Positions 9,188 through 17,663 of a stretch of DNA of 64,000 nucleotides are shown here, in pieces. The stretch is from an uncultured Veillonellaceae bacterium (GTDB lineage Bacteria > Bacillota > Negativicutes > Selenomonadales > Selenomonadaceae): positions 1 to 64,000 of the forward strand of contig CADCIX010000002.1 in assembly GCA_902801565.1 (NCBI GenBank). Reading direction: 5' to 3'. Position 1 is the stretch's first letter. Each line of letters opens with the position of its first letter. The position numbers and the translations under genes are program-made. The notes beneath the pieces are model-generated. The model saw nothing but the letters and a program-made list of their open reading frames with translations. It had not been told where the DNA came from and ran no database searches.

Positions 9188-11098
9188 GTGGAAACATCTG
9201 CATTGAAGGATTTTGATCTGTATTTGTTCCATCAGGGAACGAATTACCGTTCCTATGAGATGCTGGGAGCCCATTTTGTCGAGCAGGACGGGAAAAAAGG
9301 CGTCCGCTTTGCCCTCTGGGCTCCCCATGCGAAATCTGTCAGCGTAGTGGGGGATTTCAACAACTGGGATACGCGCTGCAACTACATGGAGCGCGTCGAG
9401 AATGAAGAGGGAACCTGGAGCGAGATCTGGGTGCTTTTCATTGAAGGACTCTCGGAAGGGGACATCTATAAGTATGCCATAGAGCCCCAATGGGGCGGCC
9501 CTCATATCATGAAGGCGGATCCCTATGGCTTCTATGCGGAGAAAAAGCCCGAAACGGCATCACGTCTCTACGATCTCAACCATTATGACTGGAAGGACGG
9601 GGCATGGCAGCAGCGCAAGCGGCAGGAGATTTCCTATGGGAAGCCGATGCTTGCCTATGAAGTCCATGCGGGTTCCTGGAAGCGGAATCCCGATGGGGAA
9701 TATCTGACCTATCGGGAACTGGCGGATCAGCTCATCGGCTATGTGAAGGACATGAACTATACCCATATCGAGTTCATGCCTCTCTGCGAGCATCCCTTTG
9801 ATGGTTCCTGGGGGTACCAGACCACGGGATATTATGCGGTGACGAGCCGTTATGGCTCCCCGGATGATTTCCGTTACCTTGTGGACACGGCCCATGCCAA
9901 CGGCATCGGCATCATCATCGATTGGGTGCCGGGGCATTTCTGCAGGGATGATCAGGGACTCAGGGATTTTGATGGGCAGAATCTTTACGAATCGGATAAT
10001 CCACAGCTTGCTGACAATAAGGGATGGGGAACCATAAATTTTGATTATGGTCGTACGGAAGTGCAGAGTTTCCTGATTTCCAATGCCTTGTTCTGGTTCG
10101 AGGAATACCATATCGACGGGCTGCGCATCGATGGCGTGGCGAATATGCTCTACCTGGACTTTGGCCGCGAGGAGGGGGAATGGTGCCCGAACCGTTACGG
10201 CGATACGGGCAATCTTGAGGCCATCGATTTTCTGAAGAAGCTCAATGCGGCCATCTTCAAGTACCATCCCCAGGCCATCATGGTGGCGGAGGAATCCACT
10301 GCCTGGCCCCTCATATCCAAGCCGGTCTACATGGGCGGCATGGGATTCAACTACAAGTGGAACATGGGATGGATGAACGATATGCTCACCTATGTGAGCC
10401 TGGATCCCATCTATCGCAAGTGGAACCACGACAAGGTGACCTTTTCCTTCATGTATGCTTTCTCGGAGAATTTCGTCCTGCCTCTTTCCCATGATGAGGT
10501 GGTGCATGGCAAGCGTTCCCTCATCGAAAAGATGCCGGGGGATTACTGGCAGAAATTTGCGGGCCTCAGGAATTTCTTTGGCTATTGGATGGCGCATCCG
10601 GGCAAGAAGCTCCTGTTCATGGGCGGGGAGTTCGGGCAGTTCATCGAGTGGAACTATGAGGACGGCCTTGACTGGAAGCTCGTGCAGGAGTACGACATGC
10701 ACAGGAAGATGCTGGAGTATTCCCGTGCCCTCAATAAATTTTATTGCATGAACAAGCCCTTTTGGGAGGTCGATTTCGACTGGAACGGCTTCCAGTGGAT
10801 CGATTGCAAGGACAATGAGAACAGCATCATTTCCTTTGTGCGAAAGGCGGAGGATATGGATGATTTCATTGTCGTTGTCTGCAATTTCACGCCGGAGGTT
10901 CGCCATGACTACCGCATCGGCGTCCCGAAGAAGGGGAGGTACCTGGAGGTATTCAACAGCGATGCCGCCGAATATGGCGGAAGCGGTGTGAGGAATACAG
11001 GGGACCTCGTGACGGAGGATGTCAGATGGCACGACCGTGAGCAGTCCATTGTCCTTACGGTGCCGCCTCTTGCGACTGTGTATTTGAGATTATCATGA
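9188..11098 (+). CDS. glgB: 1,4-alpha-glucan branching enzyme
   Basis: A 636-residue GH13 branching enzyme that moves alpha-1,4 oligosaccharides to alpha-1,6 positions in growing glycogen. An N-terminal CBM48-like module (FALWAPHAKSVSVVGDFNNW) is followed by the catalytic barrel: IIIDWVPGHF, HIDGLRIDGVANMLYLDF (nucleophile Asp near residue 315), VAEESTAW (acid/base Glu) and LSHDEVVHGKRS. It is shorter than the E. coli enzyme (728) because it lacks the extra N-terminal module, as in Bacillus GlgB. GTG start with AGAAGGAGG at the right distance. It is 45 bases after glgP and part of the same operon. Confidence 0.96.
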   Translation: METSALKDFDLYLFHQGTNYRSYEMLGAHFVEQDGKKGVRFALWAPHAKSVSVVGDFNNWDTRCNYMERVENEEGTWSEIWVLFIEGLSEGDIYKYAIEPQWGGPHIMKADPYGFYAEKKPETASRLYDLNHYDWKDGAWQQRKRQEISYGKPMLAYEVHAGSWKRNPDGEYLTYRELADQLIGYVKDMNYTHIEFMPLCEHPFDGSWGYQTTGYYAVTSRYGSPDDFRYLVDTAHANGIGIIIDWVPGHFCRDDQGLRDFDGQNLYESDNPQLADNKGWGTINFDYGRTEVQSFLISNALFWFEEYHIDGLRIDGVANMLYLDFGREEGEWCPNRYGDTGNLEAIDFLKKLNAAIFKYHPQAIMVAEESTAWPLISKPVYMGGMGFNYKWNMGWMNDMLTYVSLDPIYRKWNHDKVTFSFMYAFSENFVLPLSHDEVVHGKRSLIEKMPGDYWQKFAGLRNFFGYWMAHPGKKLLFMGGEFGQFIEWNYEDGLDWKLVQEYDMHRKMLEYSRALNKFYCMNKPFWEVDFDWNGFQWIDCKDNENSIISFVRKAEDMDDFIVVVCNFTPEVRHDYRIGVPKKGRYLEVFNSDAAEYGGSGVRNTGDLVTEDVRWHDREQSIVLTVPPLATVYLRLS

Positions 11099-11198
11099 AA
11101 TTAGCTGTTTGGAAGATATATCGTGGACGAGCTGTAACGAGAGAAAAATTTTATTGCTCGCGAGTATAAATCGTATAGCCATGAGGAGGAGATTATGA

Positions 11199-12635
11199 AT
11201 GAAGGTTCTATATGTAGCATCTGAGGCTGTGCCATTTGCAAAGACAGGCGGTTTGGCAGATGTGGCCGGTTCGCTGCCCCAGGCATTGAAGTTCGAGGAT
11301 GTTGACATCCGCGTAATCATGCCAAAGTTCGGTAAGATTTCCGATGAATTCAAGAACAACATGGAACATGTCTATGACGGGGAAATCAATGTCTCCTGGC
11401 GTTCCAAGTTCGTCGGCGTGGACAAGTATGAGTACAATGGCGTTACCTATTATTTCATCGACAATCAGGAATATTATGACAGGGAAGGCTTCTATGGCTA
11501 CGATGATGATGCGGAGAGGTTTTCCTTCTTCTGCCGCGCGGTGCTGAACCTCCTTCCGGCGATTGACTTCTGGCCGGACATCATCCATACGAACGACTGG
11601 CATACCGGTCTCGTGAATGTCTTCCTGAAGCTGGAGCATCAGGATGATGAGCGCTATCAGAACATCCGCACCCTCTATACGATCCACAACCTCAAGTACC
11701 AGGGGGTTTTCCCGAAGGATGTCATGAGTGATGTCCTGGGGCTCGACTGGAAGTATTTCAACAATGGGGATCTGGAATTCTATGATGCGGTGAATTTCAT
11801 GAAGGGCGGCCTCATCTATGCCGATTTCATCAGCACGGTGAGCCGGACCTATGCACAGGAGATCCAGTACGAGTACTTTGGGGAGCATCTGGACGGGCTT
11901 CTCAGGAGCCGCAAGGATGACCTTTATGGCATTGTCAATGGCCTCGACTACGATGTCTACAATCCCATGACGGACAAGAATCTCTTTGAGACCTATGATC
12001 TGGAGTCCTATGACCGCAAGCAGGACAACAAGGTGCAGCTCCAAAAGCTGCTGGGCCTGCCGGAAGGGCGCCGTGTTCCAATGGTGGCACTGGTATCCCG
12101 CCTCGTGGCGGCAAAGGGCATGGATCTCATCGTCCGCATGATGGACGAAATCCTGCAGCATGAGAACATCCAGTTTGTGCTCCTGGGCACGGGCGATAAG
12201 GTGTTCGAGGACTGGTTCAAGGGGCTGGCATGGCGTTTCCCGACGAAGGTTTCCGTGAACATCCGCTTCTCCAATGAACTGGCACAGCGCATCTATGCGG
12301 CATCGGATATCTTCCTCATGCCCTCCAACTATGAGCCCTGCGGCATCGGCCAGCTCATTGCCCTTCGTTACGGCTCGATTCCTGTGGTTCGCGAGACGGG
12401 CGGCCTCAAGGATACCGTGAAGCAGTACAACAAGTACACGGAGACAGGGAACGGCTTCGTGTTTGGCAGCTACAATGCCCATGAGATGATGTATGCGTTG
12501 AAGCGTGCCTTGGGGTGCTATGCGAATTACGAGGTCTGGCAGAAGATCGTGGAGAATGCCATGAACTCCGACTACAGCTGGACGGAATCCGCAAAAGAAT
12601 ACCGCAAGCTCTATGACAAGCTTCTGGCCAAATAG
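11199..12635 (+). CDS. glgA: glycogen synthase (ADP-glucose)
   Basis: A 478-residue GT5 synthase that extends alpha-1,4-glucan chains from ADP-glucose. The N-terminal KTGGLADVAGSLPQAL carries the KxGGL ADP-glucose loop. The second Rossmann domain shows PMVALVSRLVAAKGMDLIV and the nucleotide-sugar motif SNYEPCGIGQLIALRYGSIP followed by TGGL. ATG start with GAGGAG upstream. A strong terminator lies 17 bases after the stop, so it closes the glgCDPBA transcript. The 100-base gap before it holds no clear promoter. Confidence 0.97.
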   Translation: MKVLYVASEAVPFAKTGGLADVAGSLPQALKFEDVDIRVIMPKFGKISDEFKNNMEHVYDGEINVSWRSKFVGVDKYEYNGVTYYFIDNQEYYDREGFYGYDDDAERFSFFCRAVLNLLPAIDFWPDIIHTNDWHTGLVNVFLKLEHQDDERYQNIRTLYTIHNLKYQGVFPKDVMSDVLGLDWKYFNNGDLEFYDAVNFMKGGLIYADFISTVSRTYAQEIQYEYFGEHLDGLLRSRKDDLYGIVNGLDYDVYNPMTDKNLFETYDLESYDRKQDNKVQLQKLLGLPEGRRVPMVALVSRLVAAKGMDLIVRMMDEILQHENIQFVLLGTGDKVFEDWFKGLAWRFPTKVSVNIRFSNELAQRIYAASDIFLMPSNYEPCGIGQLIALRYGSIPVVRETGGLKDTVKQYNKYTETGNGFVFGSYNAHEMMYALKRALGCYANYEVWQKIVENAMNSDYSWTESAKEYRKLYDKLLAK

Positions 12636-12652
12636 GAGTCGGCCAGTCAATC

Positions 12653-12691
12653 CTGACCCGGCGAACCCCCCTTCGCCGGGTCAGTTTTTTT
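12653..12691 (+). terminator. strong intrinsic terminator after glgA
   Basis: Perfect 13-bp stem CTGACCCGGCGAA / TTCGCCGGGTCAG (12653-12665 and 12672-12684) with a 6-C loop, followed by seven T. It ends only about 5 bases before the ribosome site of the next gene, so the downstream debranching gene depends on readthrough or on a promoter inside glgA. Confidence 0.92.
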
Positions 12692-12707
12692 GGAAAGGAG
12701 CAATCAC

Positions 12708-15700
12708 ATGCTGGAACGAGGAAATGTGGAACACAATTCCCATGATATCTATTATCGCTCCACCGTTGGTGCTGCTGAGGCAGGCAGCGAGGTGAGACTG
12801 GGAATTCAGGTGCGCACAGAGGACGCGGTGGAGAAAGTTCTCCTGCGGCTCTGGCGGGGAGAAACGGGTGAAAAACTTGTGACCCTGAGGACGGAGGCAC
12901 AGCCTGCGGATCGGGAATGCTATTATTTTGCAGATATCCAAATGCCGGAGAAGGGCTGCCTGCTCTGGTATTATTTCATCATCGTTTCCGCCGGGGAAAC
13001 TTTCTATTACGGCAACAACCAGGAACAGCTTGGAGGCATGGGAGACCTTTACGACCATGTGCCGCCGTCCTATCAGATCACCGTTTTCAACGAGGGAGCA
13101 AAGACGCCGGACTGGTTCAAGCATTCCGTTATCTACCAGATATTTCCCGACCGGTTCTGTCGGGAGGGCAGCGAGGTTGTTCCAAAGAAAGGGGCGGTGT
13201 ATCATGCCTGCTGGGAGGACGAGCCCTTTTACTGCAAGGATGTGGACACGAAGGAACTCGTGTTCTACGATTTCTTTGGGGGGAATCTCAAGGGCATCGA
13301 GAAGAAGCTCCCTTATCTCAAGGAACTTGGCATTTCCGTGATCTATCTGAATCCCGTGTTTGAGTCTGAGAGCAACCATCATTATGATACGGGGGATTAT
13401 CATAAGATTGACCCGATTCTGGGAACGAATGAGGATTTTCGGCATCTTGCCGAGACGGCAAAGGAAATGGGCATCCGGATCGTCCTGGATGGCGTGTTCA
13501 GCCACACGGGCAGCAACAGCCGCTATTTCAACCGCAAGGGGATGTATGACTCGGTGGGAGCGTATCAGTCCGAGAACTCGCCCTATCATGAGTGGTACGA
13601 TTTCCGCAAGTTCCCCACGGAATACGATTGCTGGTGGAACAACGGCAATATGCCCAATGTCAGGGAAACAACGCCTTCCTATATGGATTTCATCATCCAT
13701 AACAAGGACAGTGTCCTGCATTACTGGATGGACAGGGGAGCCAGCGGCTGGCGCATGGATGTCATCGACGAGCTGCCCCCCATCTTTTCCCAGAGCTTCT
13801 ACAAGGAACTCAAGGAGAGGGATCCGGAGGCCGTGGTCATCGGCGAGGTGTGGGACGATGCCTCCAACAAGGTGGCCTATGATGTGGCAAGGGAATACCT
13901 CTGCGGGCAGGAGATGGACTCTGCCATGAACTATCCCTTTCGCCAGCATGTGGTGGACTTCCTGATGGGCAGGACGGATGCCGGGCTTTGCTGTCGCAGG
14001 ATGGAAAGTCTCCGGGAAAATTATCCCAGGGAAAATTTCTATGCCATGATGAATCTCATTGGCAGTCATGACGTGCATCGCGCTATTACCCTTTTCGGGG
14101 AGGCCGGTTACTATGACGGGATGCCGGCAGTGGAGCAGGCGCGCAGCCGTCTGGATCAGGAACATTATGAGCTCGGCAGGAAACGGCTCTTTCTGGCGGT
14201 CCTCTGGCAGATGACCTATCCGGGAGTTCCCTCTGTCTATTACGGTGACGAGATCGGCATGGAGGGGTTCAAGGATCCCTACAATCGGCGCCCCTATCCC
14301 TGGAAGGATGGAGACGAGAACATCCGCCGGTGGTACAAGAAATGCATTGCCGAGCGCAACCGGCACGCGGCTTTGCGGACAGGGGAACTTCTGCCGCTTT
14401 ACGCGGAAGGGGATGTGGCTGCCTATGCCCGTGTCATCCGGGAGGGCAGGGATGTCTTCGGCAAAGAGGCGGAAAACGACGCCTATATTGTGGCGTTCAA
14501 CCGCAGCACAACGGAAAAACGCCAGGTTTCCTTCGATGTCAGTGACTTTTCCGATGGTGTTTTTGAATCCCTGTTGCAGGAGGGCGAAAAGATTCCCGTG
14601 AAACGCGGACGCATTCATCTGGAATTGGAGCCCTTGCAGGGCTGTCTGCTCCGCAGGGTGAAGGAGGCAAGGAAATATCCGCGCATGGCAGGGGTGTTGC
14701 TTCATCCCACCTCGCTTCCGTCGAAATACGGCATCGGGGATTTTGGAAAGGCTGCCTATCAGTTTGTGGATCTTATGGCAGAGGCAGGGCAGTCCGTATG
14801 GCAGATACTCCCCATGGGACCGGTGGACTTTTTCGGCTATTCTCCCTACCAGTCCCCGTCGGCTTTTGCGGGGAATCCGATGCTCATCGATATGGAGGGG
14901 CTTGTCCGGGAAGGATGGATTGCGGAGAGAGACACGGAGATTGACGAGCCGGGCGACAGCTCTCTTGTGGATTTCGAAAAGGCATGGTCCTTCAAGAAGG
15001 AATGCATCCTGAAGGCCTTTGAGGTTTTTCGGAAGACAGCGAAAAAAAATGAGGATTATCAGAATTTCTACCGCCATGAGGCCTATTGGCTGGAGGATTA
15101 TGCCCTCTTCGAGGCATGCAAGAGGGAATTCAAGGGAGAGGCATGGCCGAAATGGCCGGATGCGGTGCGGCGGAGAGACAAGGTGGCATTGGAGGACTTG
15201 CGGGAGCGTCTCAGGGACGATATCGCCCTGGAGATGTTCATGCAGTATCTTTTCGACCGTCAGTGGAAGCACCTGCATGAATATGCCAAATCCAAGGGCA
15301 TCAACATCCTTGGGGATATGCCTATCTTCATCTCTCATGACAGCGCGGACGCATGGGCGAACCAGAGTCTCTTCGATCTCAATGAGGACGGGTCGGCAAA
15401 GACGGTGGCCGGGGTTCCGCCGGATTATTTCAGTGCCACGGGGCAGCTTTGGGGCAATCCGCAGTATGATTGGGAGGCCATGAAGCGGGAAAATTACGCA
15501 TGGTGGAAGCGGCGCTTCAAGAAGCTCTACGAGCAGGTGGACATCGTGCGCATCGACCACTTCCGCGGCTTCGAGTCCTATTGGGAAATCAGCGGCAAGG
15601 CGAAGACCGCCATTCATGGGCATTGGCGCGAAGGGCCCGGGGAGGCTTTTTTCCGGGCCATCAAAGAGGAACTGGGTGACCTTCCCATCGTGGCGGAGGA

Positions 15701-16172
15701 TCTGGGCATCATCACCGATGCGGTGGAGGAACTTCGGGCGGCATGCGATTTCCCGGGCATGAAGGTGCTGCATTTCACCCTCTATTTCAATGAGCAGGGG
15801 AGAATCGGCATTGTGCCGCCGGAAAACAGCATCGTATATACGGGCACCCACGACAACAACACGACGGTGGGATGGTATGAGAAGGAAGTGGACGAGCGCA
15901 GCAAGGTGGCCATTGCCAGACTTCTGCATGCGGATCCGAAGAATCCCGAGGATGTGTGCGAAAAGCTCATCGAGTTCGCCTATGCCTCCGATGCCCGCAT
16001 GGCAATCATCCCCATGCAGGACATCCTGCACATGGACAGCCGAAGCCGCATGAACGTGCCCGGCACGGTGGGACTCAACTGGAAATGGTGCCTGAAAACA
16101 GAGTATGCGAAGGACTTTGATGCAGCAAGACTCAAAGAGCTCTGCAAAAAAAACGGGCGATTGGTTGACTAA
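12708..16172 (+). CDS. fused GH13 glycosidase (neopullulanase/debranching type) and GH77 4-alpha-glucanotransferase
   Basis: One 1154-residue chain with two enzymes. Residues about 1-650 are a GH13 glycosidase with an N-terminal beta-sandwich. IYQIFPDRF opens the barrel, and the catalytic residues are in GWRMDVIDELPP (Asp about 351), VIGEVWDDA (Glu about 380) and IGSHDVHRA (Asp about 455). It resembles neopullulanase/maltogenic amylase more than E. coli GlgX. From about residue 656 a GH77 amylomaltase begins (GVLLHPTSLPSKYGIGDFG) and continues with SPYQSPSAFAGNPMLID, IVRIDHFRGFESYW, VAEDLGII and YTGTHDNNTTVGWY. Such bifunctional debranching/MalQ proteins are annotated in Negativicutes and clostridia. 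ATG 12708 follows AAAGGAG. It probably degrades the maltodextrins left by GlgP and recycles short chains. Confidence 0.93.
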   Translation: MLERGNVEHNSHDIYYRSTVGAAEAGSEVRLGIQVRTEDAVEKVLLRLWRGETGEKLVTLRTEAQPADRECYYFADIQMPEKGCLLWYYFIIVSAGETFYYGNNQEQLGGMGDLYDHVPPSYQITVFNEGAKTPDWFKHSVIYQIFPDRFCREGSEVVPKKGAVYHACWEDEPFYCKDVDTKELVFYDFFGGNLKGIEKKLPYLKELGISVIYLNPVFESESNHHYDTGDYHKIDPILGTNEDFRHLAETAKEMGIRIVLDGVFSHTGSNSRYFNRKGMYDSVGAYQSENSPYHEWYDFRKFPTEYDCWWNNGNMPNVRETTPSYMDFIIHNKDSVLHYWMDRGASGWRMDVIDELPPIFSQSFYKELKERDPEAVVIGEVWDDASNKVAYDVAREYLCGQEMDSAMNYPFRQHVVDFLMGRTDAGLCCRRMESLRENYPRENFYAMMNLIGSHDVHRAITLFGEAGYYDGMPAVEQARSRLDQEHYELGRKRLFLAVLWQMTYPGVPSVYYGDEIGMEGFKDPYNRRPYPWKDGDENIRRWYKKCIAERNRHAALRTGELLPLYAEGDVAAYARVIREGRDVFGKEAENDAYIVAFNRSTTEKRQVSFDVSDFSDGVFESLLQEGEKIPVKRGRIHLELEPLQGCLLRRVKEARKYPRMAGVLLHPTSLPSKYGIGDFGKAAYQFVDLMAEAGQSVWQILPMGPVDFFGYSPYQSPSAFAGNPMLIDMEGLVREGWIAERDTEIDEPGDSSLVDFEKAWSFKKECILKAFEVFRKTAKKNEDYQNFYRHEAYWLEDYALFEACKREFKGEAWPKWPDAVRRRDKVALEDLRERLRDDIALEMFMQYLFDRQWKHLHEYAKSKGINILGDMPIFISHDSADAWANQSLFDLNEDGSAKTVAGVPPDYFSATGQLWGNPQYDWEAMKRENYAWWKRRFKKLYEQVDIVRIDHFRGFESYWEISGKAKTAIHGHWREGPGEAFFRAIKEELGDLPIVAEDLGIITDAVEELRAACDFPGMKVLHFTLYFNEQGRIGIVPPENSIVYTGTHDNNTTVGWYEKEVDERSKVAIARLLHADPKNPEDVCEKLIEFAYASDARMAIIPMQDILHMDSRSRMNVPGTVGLNWKWCLKTEYAKDFDAARLKELCKKNGRLVD

Positions 16173-16247
16173 CGATTTCTTTTCTTTTTTCGGTTTCTGT
16201 GGTATCCTATGAGATAGCGCAAGTGGATATGGAGGGGGGAGATCTTT

Positions 16248-16955
16248 GTGGGAGAATTTACCTTTGTGATTGAGAAGACCTGTCCGATCTGCGGGGAGAC
16301 AACGCGGGTCGTGAAGACGAAATCGCGCCTTCTGGCGGAGAAGACGGATGAGGATTTCTGTGTTCATTACAAGGGATTCAATCCCTATTTCTATCGTGTC
16401 TGGTTTTGCGAGCACTGCGGGTTTGCCGCCGATGAGAAGCATTTTTTGGGGCAGATACCGGCCCGTTCCAAGAAAAAGATACGGGAATTTTTGGAACAGC
16501 GTAATTTGGGCATGGAATTCACAGAGGTACGAGGGGTGCCTGAGGCCGTTGCATCCTACAAGCTCGCCATCTATTACGAGGAGCTTATCGGCGGCATGTT
16601 CAATACCCGTGCGGGACTTTGGCTTTCCCTGGCCTGGGTCTACCGCGATACGGGCGAGCGGGAGAAGGAAATGGAGGCGATGCAGCATGCAGCGGATCTC
16701 TATGATGCCTCCCTGGTGAAGGAGCGCTATCCCATTGGCAAGATGACGGACAATACGGTCATCTACCTCGTGGGCGCCATCTATTTCCGCATGGGAGAGA
16801 TGGACAAGGCAACCCAATACCTGAGCCGCATCATCGGCGACCAGAAGGCAAGGGATATGGATGCCCAGCTTTACAGGAAGGCGAGGGACCTCTGGCAGGA
16901 TGTGCGGGATGCCAAAGGGGAGAAGGATGAGGAGCCCGCGAAGAAGAAGGGGTAA
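16248..16955 (+). CDS. DUF2225 family protein with N-terminal zinc-ribbon Cys motifs
   Basis: A 235-residue cytoplasmic protein. The N-terminus has CPICGETT and, after about 45 residues, CEHCGF, four cysteines expected to bind zinc. The rest is alpha-helical and TPR-like (GLWLSLAWVYRDTGEREKEMEAMQHAADLY, split by helices, and a second repeat around MGEMDKATQYLSRII). This is the layout of the DUF2225 family (PF09986) found in Firmicutes and spirochaetes, whose function is unknown. GTG start with GGAGGGGG upstream. The next gene begins 3 bases after its stop, so the two are coupled. Confidence 0.85.
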   Translation: MGEFTFVIEKTCPICGETTRVVKTKSRLLAEKTDEDFCVHYKGFNPYFYRVWFCEHCGFAADEKHFLGQIPARSKKKIREFLEQRNLGMEFTEVRGVPEAVASYKLAIYYEELIGGMFNTRAGLWLSLAWVYRDTGEREKEMEAMQHAADLYDASLVKERYPIGKMTDNTVIYLVGAIYFRMGEMDKATQYLSRIIGDQKARDMDAQLYRKARDLWQDVRDAKGEKDEEPAKKKG

Positions 16956-16958
16956 TGG

Positions 16959-17639
16959 ATGGTGGATATGTCTGCTCATTTCCAGGAGCAGTTTCTTTCG
17001 TTTGATTTGAACAAGATAAAGGACAGGGTACAGGATTTCTCCCCGGTGATTCAGGTGGTGAGGGATACCTGGGATCATCAGACTTTGGGAGAAATCCTGG
17101 AGGGCAGGGTATACCTGCCGGATGACGTGCTCAATGAGATGCTTGCAGAGCGTGTCACCGGCAGGGAAAATACCCCCCTGTCTTCTTTGCGGCTGACCTG
17201 TCATGAAAACGGGATCATGGATATCGATGCCATGACGAAAAAGGGTGACAAGGTGGAGCTTTCAGGCACCATAGAAAAATTCATCCACAAGGGAGACACG
17301 TCCTGTCTCGTCTATCGGGTCAAGAAGCATCGGCTTCCCGGGCATGGCATCAGTTCGTGGCTTTTTTCACAGGTATCCCTTGCCATGGCGCAGCGTCTCA
17401 TGGGAAAGGTGGAAACACCGGAGAACCTTCCCACAAGCATTCAGCACAATACCGTCACAGTGGACTTTTCCAGGATATTGGCGGAATCAAAGTTCGGCAG
17501 GGCAGAGCTGGAGGGCTCCCGCTTGCTGGATATGCTGGAAATCAAGGAAGCAAAGCCAAAGGAAGGCGGATTGGAGATTGACGTGGATTTCCATGTCGAT
17601 GACAATATAAAGTCCATTCTGAAACGAATGGTTCGGTGA
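16959..17639 (+). CDS. hypothetical cytoplasmic protein between DUF2225 and DUF4127 genes
   Basis: A 226-residue protein that I do not recognise. It has no signal peptide or membrane segment. Residues about 80-110 read as alternating beta strands (MDIDAMTKKGDKVELSGTIE), and the last 30 residues (LEIDVDFHVDDNIKSILKRM) also look like beta strands ending in a helix, resembling lipid- or polymer-binding beta folds only in a very general way. Starts at 16959 or 16968 are both possible; the second has the better-spaced GGATGGTGG. It lies between a DUF2225 and a DUF4127 gene with gaps of 3 and 24 bases, so it very likely shares their transcript. Confidence 0.75.
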   Translation: MVDMSAHFQEQFLSFDLNKIKDRVQDFSPVIQVVRDTWDHQTLGEILEGRVYLPDDVLNEMLAERVTGRENTPLSSLRLTCHENGIMDIDAMTKKGDKVELSGTIEKFIHKGDTSCLVYRVKKHRLPGHGISSWLFSQVSLAMAQRLMGKVETPENLPTSIQHNTVTVDFSRILAESKFGRAELEGSRLLDMLEIKEAKPKEGGLEIDVDFHVDDNIKSILKRMVR

Positions 17640-17663
17640 AGATAATAATGGAGGGAAAGTTCT

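Noticed and set aside
6542-9505. A 987-codon open frame on the minus strand
   Set aside because: It is antisense to glgP and the start of glgB, both certain genes, and has low-complexity His/Ile/Leu content typical of shadow frames.
12681-17204. A 1507-codon open frame on the minus strand
   Set aside because: It runs antisense through the glycosidase/glucanotransferase, DUF2225 and part of the next gene. Such long antisense frames arise from codon bias and have no recognisable domain.
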